Source: Alphaproteobacteria bacterium
Lineage (GTDB): Bacteria > Pseudomonadota > Alphaproteobacteria > Micavibrionales > Micavibrionaceae
Length of the DNA stretch: 64,000 bases
Assembly: GCA_023384135.1 (NCBI GenBank)
Contig: JAHDXS010000003.1
Coordinates: 62,001-126,000, forward strand
Direction of reading: 5' to 3'
Shown: piece after piece, positions 17,699 through 26,559 of the stretch
Layout: every line of letters begins with the position of its first letter
How positions within the stretch are numbered: position 1 is the first letter of the stretch
Notes under the pieces: generated by a model
Database searches by the model: none
Told to the model about the DNA's origin: nothing
Seen by the model: the letters and a program-made list of their open reading frames with translations, nothing else
Program-made: the position numbers and the translations under genes

Positions 17699-19678
17699 CT
17701 ATTCGTCAAATAACACGCTGAAAAAGGCCTGATTCCGCTTCTTGGCGTTTTCTACAAGAGTGTCATAACCCATTGCTTGTATGAAAATCTGCTCGTTGTC
17801 GCGGTATCGAAAGTGGATTTTCGGATTCCAATCGTTCTTGAAATCGTGCGTCTTCAGAACTCCCAACAGGGATGGCGTGAGATCGGCAACGATGTATGCA
17901 AACCGCCGCACCACGCCATCGAAAGCAAAATGTGTCCCGTCGGTCTTGGCAATCCCGCCAGATCGGGTGGCCTGCTCTAATGTATTGATCACCTGAAGGA
18001 CCGGATCGCTCTTCTCGTTTCCAAAGCGATAATCATCTCTGCTAGGCTTTTTGAACTCAACAATCGTGATTGTTGTGCCGTCGTTGTCACCAAGGACAAG
18101 GCTGTCATCAAAAAAAGCTAGGTCGGCGACCTTATCCCCCTTTTGTCGCCGGTTTCCATGCATAGTTCGGTCGCTGGAAACGTAAGGCAGGAACGCCAGC
18201 GCATCGTCAATCAGCCACAGATTATGTTCGAAATAATCAGTCTTCGCGCTGTCAGAGAACCGCTTGAACACAAGATCATGTATGACATCTTCAGGTGCAT
18301 GATTCCCCGTGTTTCCAAATTTCCGGGCAGTCTCCACAAGCTCAATCACCTTCTTACGGTGTACCACATACTCTGCGAGTGCTTCCTTATTGTTGTCATC
18401 AATCTTCTTGACGATCTCGCGAATCTTTTCGGTGTAGTCTTCTGGGCTTTGCGCCGCAGACGCGATCTCCTTGCTAAGTTCACGCGAGGCGCGATAGCGG
18501 TGTATCGCGAGATCAGAGACGAATTGCTGATTACTCCAGTTGTTGGGTTTTCCAGAAACATAGTCAGAGATCGACTGGCCTCGAAGGCCAATTCGTAGAA
18601 TCGGGTTTTCTCTGAGAGCCTCATCCAGTTTCTTTGCCTGCTCTTTCTTAATTTTCTCGATTTGCTTTTTCTCGCCTTTTTGAATGACCTCGCTAATCAA
18701 ACCAACGATCTCCTCGATGATCGTCGGACTCAGGTTGATTCCTGTGCGCGCGTCATTCAAGCGGTTCTCAAATGCAGAACCTCGAACGACCGCGATTACA
18801 ATATAGTTACTGTCGTTCTCATCAGTGAAATGCGGTTGCCCAAGAATGTTGGTCAAATCGCGGGGCTTGCCGACGATCCGATCCGCTGCCGCAAATAACA
18901 AGCAATGGTGCTTGAAAGATCGTGTTTTTGGTACTTTTGTGAGAGAATACTCGATTTCCTCGGTCTTGCCATCAATTTCGCACGTGATCTTACCTGCATC
19001 GGATTGGACAAAAATATCCCGAAAATGTTGCGTAATGTCTTCAGGCGCTTCGTCATTATATTTTATCGTGATTTTTGGAAGCCACTTATACAGGAAAAAC
19101 GGCAAGAAGTGGCTACCAATGGCGTCTGAAATATCTTCCCGCGTGAGGTTTTTGATTTGTTCGTTCCATCCTTCCAGAGGAGAATCGTATTCAACTCTCA
19201 AACCTAAATGAGAGAAGTCCGGTTCACCATCATGAAAGATGAGTTCGTTATCTTTGGTGATATCGAAGCGAAATGTTCTGATGTTTTCGCTCGATCCTAT
19301 TGCGTATCGCGATGAATAAAGAATTCTGGAAAAAACTTTGAAGGCGATGAAACGTCCAAATCCTCGACCCTTTTCCTTCAGTTTTAGCCCAGAAAAAGGA
19401 GTTTTGAATGACCTGTAATTCTCGTCATCGAGACCCACACCGTTGTCAGTTATGCCGATCAAAATCTTTGTCGGATCATTGAGGTTTAGAATTGATATCT
19501 CGACCTCGCCCTTGGATGCCGCATCTTCCTTAAATCTTAGCTCGATGCTGTGCATAGCATTGGATACGGCCTCCAAAATGGGGAGCAAGAAACCATGCAA
19601 GTCAGAGGCTATGTGAGTCCGTTCGAGAACGGCCTCCATATCCGGCTTAATCAATGTATCCGTTTGTATCTTCGCCAT
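17699..19678 (-). CDS. GHKL ATPase fused to a PD-(D/E)XK-like nuclease domain
   Basis: A 659-residue protein. The N-terminal part is a GHKL (Hsp90/MutL/histidine-kinase type) ATPase: N-box EAVSNAMHSIE with E36 and N40, DNGVG at 78-82, and lid GRGFGRF at 104-110. After a transducer-like region comes a charged coiled segment (EKKQIEKIKKEQAKKLDEAL) and a helical middle. The C-terminal domain has ADLAFFDD, with D519, and IVEFKKP, with E541 and K543, the D-x21-E-x-K spacing of PD-(D/E)XK nucleases. No kinase H-box, membrane segment or HSP90 C-terminal signature is seen. The architecture, like MORC- and Shedu-related fusions, suggests an ATP-gated nuclease in antiviral defence (inference). It lies in the tRNA-Arg island, convergent with the HEPN gene. 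Confidence 0.8.
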   Translation of the reverse strand: MAKIQTDTLIKPDMEAVLERTHIASDLHGFLLPILEAVSNAMHSIELRFKEDAASKGEVEISILNLNDPTKILIGITDNGVGLDDENYRSFKTPFSGLKLKEKGRGFGRFIAFKVFSRILYSSRYAIGSSENIRTFRFDITKDNELIFHDGEPDFSHLGLRVEYDSPLEGWNEQIKNLTREDISDAIGSHFLPFFLYKWLPKITIKYNDEAPEDITQHFRDIFVQSDAGKITCEIDGKTEEIEYSLTKVPKTRSFKHHCLLFAAADRIVGKPRDLTNILGQPHFTDENDSNYIVIAVVRGSAFENRLNDARTGINLSPTIIEEIVGLISEVIQKGEKKQIEKIKKEQAKKLDEALRENPILRIGLRGQSISDYVSGKPNNWSNQQFVSDLAIHRYRASRELSKEIASAAQSPEDYTEKIREIVKKIDDNNKEALAEYVVHRKKVIELVETARKFGNTGNHAPEDVIHDLVFKRFSDSAKTDYFEHNLWLIDDALAFLPYVSSDRTMHGNRRQKGDKVADLAFFDDSLVLGDNDGTTITIVEFKKPSRDDYRFGNEKSDPVLQVINTLEQATRSGGIAKTDGTHFAFDGVVRRFAYIVADLTPSLLGVLKTHDFKNDWNPKIHFRYRDNEQIFIQAMGYDTLVENAKKRNQAFFSVLFDE

Positions 19679-20114
19679 ATTTTTACAGAGATTGATTCTC
19701 TCCCAATCGTAGCTGATCTATTGGCTACTGGACAGGGTTTCTTGGCGCCTGCAAGGTCGGGACCACTTATGCAGTTTCGCCGATTTGGTTTTGATCGTTC
19801 GCAAACTTTCTAAGGGGCTTTGCCCCTCGCGCGCGCAAGGCATCCCAACGTCTCCACGCGCTTAGTGGCGCGCGGACCCTCGTTCGGAGCCTCCTTGCGC
19901 TTGCTACCCCCATCCTCGCCGGAGGGCAGGGTTGCTGGAGCAACCCTTTTCAATTTTCAGGTGGAAGGTTCCTCAAGATCACGCACCAGTCGGCCAAAAC
20001 GCCGAGAATCTGGTTCGAACAAACTCCCCCTATGTGCGCCAGTTTTACCGTGATCTGTAAGGGCTTTTAGAAGTACCCCAAGCGCATAAAAATTTCTTTT
20101 CAAGCGGACCGATC
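19679..20114. other. Gene-free distal part of the island and junction
   Basis: No gene found. It holds a tight hairpin AGGGGC-TTT-GCCCCT (19813-19827), a run of CG-rich alternating sequence, and a terminator-like stem at 19929-19950. Around 20010-20041 is a weak resemblance to a tRNA 3' end (TTCGAAC ... TGCGCCA), taken as a tentative island boundary. The composition shifts back to ordinary chromosome before 20115. Confidence 0.45.
19929..19950 (+). terminator. Terminator-like hairpin near the island's distal end
   Basis: GGGTTGCT and AGCAACCC are perfect complements separated by two bases (effectively a 7-bp stem with a 4-base loop), followed by TTTT. No plus-strand gene ends just upstream, so its use is unclear. 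Confidence 0.45.
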
Positions 20115-20501
20115 TTAAAAGTTCGGCTCAGGCGCCAAGCTATCGACCTGTGCGGTCGTATCGGGTCTGACATGCACGACATCGCGGCCCAGCCATAGCT
20201 TCTCCGCGCCGTGATCGTGCACAAAGAGGGCCTCTTTATCACCGACGACGACTTTAAAGTTATCGCCCATAACGACCCCTTCGCCCACAAGCTGACCGTT
20301 CTCATCGGCAACTAGGCGAATATTCGAAAGCTCACGCATGCGCGAATTGGTGACGTGAAGATGCGGCCCGTCGGATTCCTGCGTAATGCTATAAACGTCT
20401 TCGGGATAGAAATGCACATCTCTGCTATGCCAAGCCAGAGGTAAGGCAAAAACTGTGAGAAGTCCGGCACCCGCCGCCGCCGCAAAAGATTTCGTACCCA
20501 T
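20115..20501 (-). CDS. Hypothetical exported protein
   Basis: A 128-residue protein with a short positively charged start followed by a hydrophobic, Ala/Leu-rich stretch (FAAAAGAGLLTVFALPLAW), consistent with a signal peptide or membrane anchor. The rest looks like a small beta-rich domain (VYSITQESDGPHLHVTNSRM, NIRLVADENGQLVGEGVVM). The ATG is at 20501; the upstream region is AT-rich. No motif is recognised. It probably faces the periplasm. First chromosomal gene after the presumed island end. Confidence 0.6.
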   Translation of the reverse strand: MGTKSFAAAAGAGLLTVFALPLAWHSRDVHFYPEDVYSITQESDGPHLHVTNSRMRELSNIRLVADENGQLVGEGVVMGDNFKVVVGDKEALFVHDHGAEKLWLGRDVVHVRPDTTAQVDSLAPEPNF

Positions 20502-20766
20502 TGCAAAATCCCCTAAAGGTTAATATTTTAACTAAATTTTTTATAACACAAATTTTGCCGACACACAAAAATTTTAAAATGGACTTTTAAATCAGTATTT
20601 TGCGCGAACTTCAGAGGGAGGTGCAGCGAAGGCACGACTCTGAGCGCGGCACAGCGCCCCATCTTTGAAGCATTCCGCCGCAAAATTGCATTATGCCCTT
20701 ATCATTTGGAACGGTTCGGGTTAGGTTCGATTCGGATTGTTGATGAGTGATGAGGAGGAAGCGGGC

Positions 20767-21837
20767 ATGAAGCTCTCGCGCACAGTTGTAAAACGCATTG
20801 TATGGCCGCAAAACGGTTCGTTATTCGCGATTATCGGCGGCGCGGCCGGGTTGTTCGCAGATATTACGGCGTTCTTCTCGGCTCTGGTTTCGCCCTATAT
20901 TCTCTTGGCGGTTTTCTCTGGATTGGCAGTCGTGTCGGCGCTTCTGTGTTTCCAGCGGGCGATGCTGGCCGATGCCAGCAATTCCGAGGCGGTGGACGAA
21001 GTCATAAGATGCCGCGTTTGCGATTCCATGCGCTTTTCGCTGTTCACGGCGGCCGCGTTCCTGATCTTGATTCTAATCGGGCAGGGGCAGACCGCAACGG
21101 AAACGATCGTGGACAGGCTCGGCATGATCCAGAAAGATGTCGCAAAAATCAGTGACAGTGTAGAGGTCATAGGCGAGGGCGTTGCCGAGATCGGCCAGAA
21201 TGTCGTTGAAATCAGCGAAGCGGTGCAGTCGCAAAAAATTATCGCCGCCCCCAAAAGCGCCGCCGAATATTACGCAAATGCGTGGATTTACACCTATGCG
21301 CAGCGCGATACGGCAAAGGCGATGGCGGCCCTTGAGGCGATGTATGACGCGTATGACGTAAACAAGCTTGACGCGGCCGAGCTGTATTACAACACAGCCC
21401 GGCAGGTCAAGGCGCGGGAGGCGTTGACGGCCGAAATGGAAAAAATAGGCACCGAGCGTAAGGACGCCACCTTGTTGCTGGTCGCTGGGCGGTACGCCAC
21501 GACCCGCGAGGAAAGCGAGCGCCTTTATGCGAAGGCGCGCGAAATCGACCCCGAACAGCCTTTCGCTTACTGGGACATGCAAAACACCCACGCCCCAGCG
21601 GGCAGGGCGGCTCGCATAGAGGCCGGATCGCAGGCGGCGGCGATGCGGATTCAGGTTGCGGGGATTGAAGCGTTTCTTGAGCGGATCAGCAAGCATCCGG
21701 CGGGATATTATTATTTCCTGCCGCAATATCAGGGCGATCACGAAACCATCGCGCGGCAAACCCTGAGCGGCTTGAAAGCCAACCTTGAAACCCTTGAGGG
21801 GTTGGACCGCCAGATGCAGGAACTCAAGCGCAAATAG
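20767..21837 (+). CDS. Membrane protein with two helices and TPR-like C-terminus
   Basis: A 356-residue protein from the ATG at 20767, chosen because AGGAGG (20753-20758) lies 8 bases upstream; earlier in-frame ATGs lie before that site. Two or three hydrophobic segments come first (LFAIIGGAAGLFADITAFFSAL, SPYILLAVFSGLAVVSALLCF, FSLFTAAAFLILILIG), with a C-x2-C (CRVCD) between the second and third. A short coiled coil follows (IQKDVAKISDSVEVIGEGVAEIGQNVVEI). The remainder is alpha-helical and TPR-like (AEYYANAWIYTYAQRDTAKAM, ...RLYAKAREIDPEQPFAYW), probably cytoplasmic. No family recognised. It may scaffold a membrane complex (inference). Confidence 0.7.
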   Translation: MKLSRTVVKRIVWPQNGSLFAIIGGAAGLFADITAFFSALVSPYILLAVFSGLAVVSALLCFQRAMLADASNSEAVDEVIRCRVCDSMRFSLFTAAAFLILILIGQGQTATETIVDRLGMIQKDVAKISDSVEVIGEGVAEIGQNVVEISEAVQSQKIIAAPKSAAEYYANAWIYTYAQRDTAKAMAALEAMYDAYDVNKLDAAELYYNTARQVKAREALTAEMEKIGTERKDATLLLVAGRYATTREESERLYAKAREIDPEQPFAYWDMQNTHAPAGRAARIEAGSQAAAMRIQVAGIEAFLERISKHPAGYYYFLPQYQGDHETIARQTLSGLKANLETLEGLDRQMQELKRK

Positions 21838-21876
21838 GCGCGGCAACCTGAGCCTGATTGAACGACCCCAAACGCT

Positions 21877-23343
21877 TTACAGGCGCTCCGCATCTTCGGT
21901 GGTGCGAACGACAGCCGCCTTCACCGTCTCAACGGCCCGCGCGATGGCCTCAAGGCTTCGGTTGACATCGCCTACGGCCAAAGCCGCGCTCTGCATATTG
22001 GAAGACATATCCTGAGAAACCGCACCTTGCTCCTCGACAGCGCCAGCCACGCCCGTAACGAACTCGCGGAGGGTCGAAATCGCGTTGCTGACTTCCTGAA
22101 GATTGCTGACTGTAAGACCCACGATACTCTGAATACGCCCGATTTCTTCTGAAATCCGGCCGGTTGCGGCGCCAGCCTGCCCGGCAAGGTTCTTAACCTC
22201 CGTGGCCACGACGGCAAAACCCTTTCCGGCCTCTCCTGCCCGCGCCGCCTCGATGGTGGCATTCAGCGAAAGCAGGTTGACCTGACTGGCAATTTCCTGG
22301 ATGAGTTCAACGATCCCGTTCATATCCCGCGCGGCATCGGCGAGTTTTTTGGTTTCAACGCCGGCGGCCTCGACCTTCGAGACCGCATTGTCGGCCTCGT
22401 TTTGCGCGCGCGACATATTACGGGCGATTTCCTCGACTGAAGTGCGTAATTGCTCCGCGCCCGATGCGACCGCGTTAACGTTGGAGGTGGTCTGTGCCGA
22501 TGCGCTGGCAACGCTGGTAGTCTGTTCGCTGATAGAGTCCAGTTCGCGCCCGACCTCGAACATGGACGCCTTGACGTTGTTCATGATTCCGATCCGTTTG
22601 GTGATGTCGGTCGCGTATTTTACGACCTTATAGGGAACGCCCCTTTGGTCGAGGATGGGATTATAGGAGGCGTCGATCCAGAGATCAGCGCCGTTCTTGG
22701 TTTTTCGGTGGAAGCGGTCCGCAAAATGCTCACCGTTCGCCAGTCGGCCCCAGAACTCCTGATAGGAGGCGCTCGCGGCCTCCTTCGGGTCCATGAATAT
22801 GCGGTGGTGTTTGCCCTTGATCTCGTCCATGGTATAGCCCGTTGCCTGAAGGAAATTTGAATTGGCAACCATGACCTCACCCTTGAGATTGAATTCAATC
22901 ACAGCCATCACGCGGTGAATTGCGGCGATCTGGCTTTCATTGTCGGCAGCCTTGGATTCAAACCACTCCATGATGGTTCCGATCCGCCCTTCGCGTTCGT
23001 CGTTGAGAGGGGTTGCGCGCAGGTTGAAGACGTGCCCTCCCAGCCGGATTGAGGTCGAATAAGGCTGGCTGAGGTTTCGCAGCATGCCGCGCTGATGTGC
23101 GGGGTTCTTGTGAAAGCTGTCGATATTCACGCCGACCAGCTTGTTGGCTGAGAAGTGCGGAAGGTCCTTCTGAATATCAGTCTCGACGCTTTTTAGAAAT
23201 TCTATCACAGAAGGGTTGGCAAAAAGAATGTTCAAATCATTATCAACAATCATGAGACGTGAAGTGATGGCATTAACGCCTGCTGTGATATGACTATAAA
23301 TATTTGTTACAGAAGCGGTTTTAATTTTTTTTAAGGCAATCAT
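21877..23343 (-). CDS. Soluble methyl-accepting chemotaxis protein with two PAS domains
   Basis: A 488-residue receptor from the ATG at 23343, which is preceded by GGAGG nine bases upstream; a longer in-frame start at 23433 lacks one. PAS1 (about residues 20-135) reads [26 protein letters not shown]2 (about 150-260) reads [23 protein letters not shown] with a PAC-like ending [12 protein letters not shown]. The signalling helices then carry the conserved hairpin [29 protein letters not shown]. There is no transmembrane segment or HAMP, so it senses a cytoplasmic signal, probably redox or energy state if a cofactor is bound; this cannot be decided from sequence alone. It converges with the TPR-like gene, whose stop is 39 bases away. 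Confidence 0.92.
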   Translation of the reverse strand: MIALKKIKTASVTNIYSHITAGVNAITSRLMIVDNDLNILFANPSVIEFLKSVETDIQKDLPHFSANKLVGVNIDSFHKNPAHQRGMLRNLSQPYSTSIRLGGHVFNLRATPLNDEREGRIGTIMEWFESKAADNESQIAAIHRVMAVIEFNLKGEVMVANSNFLQATGYTMDEIKGKHHRIFMDPKEAASASYQEFWGRLANGEHFADRFHRKTKNGADLWIDASYNPILDQRGVPYKVVKYATDITKRIGIMNNVKASMFEVGRELDSISEQTTSVASASAQTTSNVNAVASGAEQLRTSVEEIARNMSRAQNEADNAVSKVEAAGVETKKLADAARDMNGIVELIQEIASQVNLLSLNATIEAARAGEAGKGFAVVATEVKNLAGQAGAATGRISEEIGRIQSIVGLTVSNLQEVSNAISTLREFVTGVAGAVEEQGAVSQDMSSNMQSAALAVGDVNRSLEAIARAVETVKAAVVRTTEDAERL

Positions 23344-23674
23344 TTTAAATATCCTCCATGACATGCAGGATAAATAATATACTATGAGTAATTTTTTCGG
23401 AGAGCGCGAATTAAGCGCAATAATTGTTTTCATGTGCGCAACTTTGCAACCTTTGGCGGCGCTAGGCGCTCACCTCAGGCGGTTCGCATACCGAGGTGTG
23501 TCTTGGTCAATCGCGTATCGTAAATCCTTTGCCGTAGACCTTGAAAACAAAAATCAAGGAAGTTACTAAGGGCGCATGACTCATGCGGACATTATGTGTT
23601 CAACCCCCCTTTCCCTGAAAGGCCGAGGGCGCTAACCTAAAGGCGCCAACCCAAGTCTTTAAGGAACACAATAA
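23344..23674. other. Divergent intergenic region, 331 bases
   Basis: Divergent promoters for the PAS chemoreceptor and for the RNase-phosphorylase operon must lie here. It contains two inverted repeats, listed separately, and the ribosome binding site AAGGAAC before the ATG at 23675. No gene is recognised. Confidence 0.5.
23539..23587. promoter_or_regulatory. Two inverted repeats upstream of the RNase-phosphorylase operon
   Basis: CCTTGA-N9-TCAAGG (23539-23559) and the 15-base palindrome CGCATGA-C-TCATGCG (23573-23587) lie 90-135 bases before the operon's first ATG. Neither has a U tract, so operators are more likely than terminators. The first is not an FNR box because its half-sites are nine, not six, bases apart. 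Confidence 0.4.
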
Positions 23675-25042
23675 ATGAAGCTAACCTTTTTAGGCGCGAC
23701 CGGAACCGTGACCGGATCAAAATACCTGCTCGAAGACGGCGGGAAGAAAATCATGATTGATTGCGGTCTCTTTCAGGGACTGAAAGACTTGCGCCTGCGC
23801 AACTGGGAGAATTTGCCCTTTAACCCGCGCCAGATCGACGCGCTCTTGCTGACCCACGCCCATCTGGATCATAGCGGCTATATTCCGCGCCTCGTGAAGG
23901 CCGGTTTCAAGGGGCCGATCTACTGCTCGGAGGCAACGTTCGACCTCTGCAAAATCCTCCTGCCCGATAGCGGCCATATTCAGGAGGAGGACGCCGAACG
24001 CGCCAACCGCTACAACTACTCAAAACATAAACCGGCCCTGCCGCTCTATACCGAAGACGAAGCCAGAAAAACCTTCGAACTTTTTAAACCCGTTGATTTC
24101 GGAAAGCCCCATAAGCTGACCGAGGAGCTGACTTTTTCCCTGCACCGCGCGGGACATATTCTGGGCGCGTCCTTTATCCGCATCAGCGATGGCAGCGGAA
24201 CATCGATCCTGTTCTCCGGCGATATCGGCCGCTTGAACGACCCGGTCATGAAACCCCCGGCGAAAATCCAGGACGCCGATTATCTTGTGGTGGAGTCGAC
24301 CTACGGTGATCGCCTACACGATAAATCCGATCCGACCGACGACATCGAACGCATCATCAATAAAACAGCGGCGCGCGGCGGAAGCGTCGTCATTCCCGTC
24401 TTCGCAGTAGGCCGGGCTCAGGCCATGCTCTATTACGTCCACAAACTGAAAAGCGAAAACCGCATCAAGCGCCACATCCCCGTATTCCTCGACAGCCCGA
24501 TGGCGATCAACGCCTCTGACCTACTCTGCAAGCATATCAACGATCACCGTCTGCCGCTCGATCTGTGCGCCGACATCTGCTCGGTCGCGGAATGCACCCG
24601 CACGGTCGAAGAGTCCAAGGCGATCTACAATAAAAACAACAACATGCCCAAGGTTATCATTTCGGCCAGCGGCATGGCCACGGGCGGGCGCGTGCTGCAC
24701 CATCTCAAACATCATCTGGGTGATCCGCGCAACACGATCCTGCTGGCGGGGTTTCAGGCCGCCGGAACGCGCGGCGATCGTCTGGCCCGCGGAGAAAAGG
24801 AAATCAAGATTCACGGCCAGATGTGGGCCGTGAATGCGGAGATCGAAAAGCTGGACAATATGTCGGCCCATGCGGACTATCAGGAAATTCTCCACTGGAT
24901 GGAAAATTTCAACTGCACTCCGCGCAAGGTCTTCGTTGTTCATGGAGAGCCGGAAGCTGCGCAGAGCATGAAGGAGAAAATCGAGAAAAAATTTGGCTGG
25001 AACGTGCTCGTACCCGAATATCTGCATAAGGAAGAGTTATGA
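23675..25042 (+). CDS. MBL-fold beta-CASP ribonuclease
   Basis: A 455-residue metallo-beta-lactamase-fold nuclease with the beta-CASP insertion, the family that includes CPSF73 and bacterial RNA-processing enzymes. It starts KLTFLGATGTVTGSKYLL, has the metal ligands in THAHLDHSG (60-68), another His in LHRAGHILGAS, and Asp in LFSGDIG. The beta-CASP part includes VIPVFAVGRAQ and ISASGMATGGRVLHHL, and the C-terminal VHGEPEAAQSM carries the last His. There is no RNase J-type extension. The stop overlaps the start of the next gene (ATGA). First gene of a four-gene operon with a nucleotide phosphorylase, PRPP synthetase and cation ATPase. Confidence 0.9.
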   Translation: MKLTFLGATGTVTGSKYLLEDGGKKIMIDCGLFQGLKDLRLRNWENLPFNPRQIDALLLTHAHLDHSGYIPRLVKAGFKGPIYCSEATFDLCKILLPDSGHIQEEDAERANRYNYSKHKPALPLYTEDEARKTFELFKPVDFGKPHKLTEELTFSLHRAGHILGASFIRISDGSGTSILFSGDIGRLNDPVMKPPAKIQDADYLVVESTYGDRLHDKSDPTDDIERIINKTAARGGSVVIPVFAVGRAQAMLYYVHKLKSENRIKRHIPVFLDSPMAINASDLLCKHINDHRLPLDLCADICSVAECTRTVEESKAIYNKNNNMPKVIISASGMATGGRVLHHLKHHLGDPRNTILLAGFQAAGTRGDRLARGEKEIKIHGQMWAVNAEIEKLDNMSAHADYQEILHWMENFNCTPRKVFVVHGEPEAAQSMKEKIEKKFGWNVLVPEYLHKEEL

Positions 25043-26559
25043 AGAACAGGCCCAAGCCGGTCTTGAAACTTAAACGCCTTGGCATCGATACCTACAAGGA
25101 GCCGGTGATTTACATGCGTCAGGATTGTCACGTCTGCCGCGCTGAGGGTTTTGAGGTTCAGGCGCGGCTGCTGGTGACCGTCAACGGAAAGTCACTGACG
25201 GCCACGCTGAACATGATTCATAACGGCATTCTCAAGCCCGGGCATGCCGCGCTCTCCGAATATGCGTGGTCAAAACTGGGGGCAAGGGAGGGGGACTCCA
25301 TTCATCTTTCACACGCGCCGTCTGTCCATTCCTTGGGGCATGTCCGTTCAAAAATTTTCGGAAACGTTCTGGATTCCGAACAGCTTGGCGCAATCGTTAA
25401 GGATATCGTTGCGGGCCATTATTCTGACATTCATATCTCCTCGTTCCTGACGGCTTGTGCGGGCAGCCGTTTGAATGAGAAGGAAATCGTTGCTCTCACA
25501 CGTGCGATGGTCGAGAGCGGCGACCGCCTTGATTGGGGGCGCAAACTGGTCGTAGATAAGCACTGTGTGGGCGGCTTGCCGGGTAACCGCACCACCCCGA
25601 TCGTCGTGGCCATCATCGCCGCGCACGGTCTCACAATGCCGAAAACCTCCTCGCGTGCGATTACTTCGCCCGCCGGAACGGCCGACACTATGGAGGTCCT
25701 GGCTCCCGTCGATCTTAATCTCAAGACGATGCGTAGAGTCGTGGAAAAGGAGAACGGCTGCATCGTCTGGGGCGGTTCAGTTTCGATCAGTCCCGCAGAC
25801 GATCTCCTGATCCGCGTCGAAAAGGCGCTCGATCTGGATAGCGAGGGGCAGCTTGTCGCCTCGGTTCTCTCCAAAAAAATTGCGGCAGGCTCATCACATG
25901 TCCTGATCGACATGCCCGTAGGCCCGACCGCAAAGATCAGAACACTGCAAATGGCCGAAACCCTATCTCGGTACCTTGAGCAAACCGGCGCGGCTCTTGG
26001 AATCAGCGTGCGTGTGCACACTAGCGACGGCAGCCAGCCTGTGGGACGCGGGATCGGCCCGGCACTTGAAGCGCGCGATCTCGTGTCCGTGCTCAGGAAC
26101 GAGAGCGCCGCGCCCCAAGATTTGCGCGAACGCGCCCTCGATCTGGCCGGACATATTTTGGAATTTTCACCGGGCGTCAAAAGCGGGCAGGGTCGTAAAA
26201 TGGCCTTAGGAATATTAGAGGATGGCCGCGCATGGAAGAAATTTCAGGCAATTTGCGAAGCACAAGGCGGCCTGCGAGACATACCGAAACCCAAAAATAC
26301 ACAGATCATTGAAGCCGACAGGGCGGGAGAAGTGGTGGCCATAGATAACCGCCGCATCGCCCGTGTTGCCAAGCTGGCCGGGGCGCCCTCCGACAAGGTC
26401 GCGGGCGTGGATCTGCATGCGCCGGTTGGTACAAAAATAAACAAGGGCCAGCCGCTCTTTACGGTGCATGCGGAATCGCCCGGAGAGTTGGATTACGCGC
26501 TCGGCTATCTGGAAGGCCAGCAAGGCATAATAAGTATTGCAGATGAGGCGGCGGCATGA
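25039..26559 (+). CDS. AMP/thymidine phosphorylase family enzyme
   Basis: A 506-residue member of the long thymidine phosphorylase-like group. The roughly 90-residue N-terminal extension and overall length match AMP phosphorylase-type proteins rather than the 440-residue DeoA. The phosphate/nucleotide site is KHCVGGLPGNRTTP (174-187), followed by SSRAITSPAGTADTMEVL. The C-terminal barrel-sandwich domain ends near GYLEGQQGIISI. These enzymes release ribose phosphate from nucleosides or from NMPs by phosphorolysis; which substrate applies here is not certain. It overlaps both neighbours by ATGA, so it is translationally coupled to the RNase and to PRPP synthetase. Confidence 0.87.
   Translation: MKNRPKPVLKLKRLGIDTYKEPVIYMRQDCHVCRAEGFEVQARLLVTVNGKSLTATLNMIHNGILKPGHAALSEYAWSKLGAREGDSIHLSHAPSVHSLGHVRSKIFGNVLDSEQLGAIVKDIVAGHYSDIHISSFLTACAGSRLNEKEIVALTRAMVESGDRLDWGRKLVVDKHCVGGLPGNRTTPIVVAIIAAHGLTMPKTSSRAITSPAGTADTMEVLAPVDLNLKTMRRVVEKENGCIVWGGSVSISPADDLLIRVEKALDLDSEGQLVASVLSKKIAAGSSHVLIDMPVGPTAKIRTLQMAETLSRYLEQTGAALGISVRVHTSDGSQPVGRGIGPALEARDLVSVLRNESAAPQDLRERALDLAGHILEFSPGVKSGQGRKMALGILEDGRAWKKFQAICEAQGGLRDIPKPKNTQIIEADRAGEVVAIDNRRIARVAKLAGAPSDKVAGVDLHAPVGTKINKGQPLFTVHAESPGELDYALGYLEGQQGIISIADEAAA

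Noticed and set aside
15240-20060. CRISPR array
   Set aside because: Repeats here are hairpins and a single tandem pair, with no regular spacer pattern and no cas genes.
23539-23559. FNR/FixK box upstream of the RNase operon
   Set aside because: The half-sites TTGA and TCAA are nine bases apart rather than the six of the FNR consensus.
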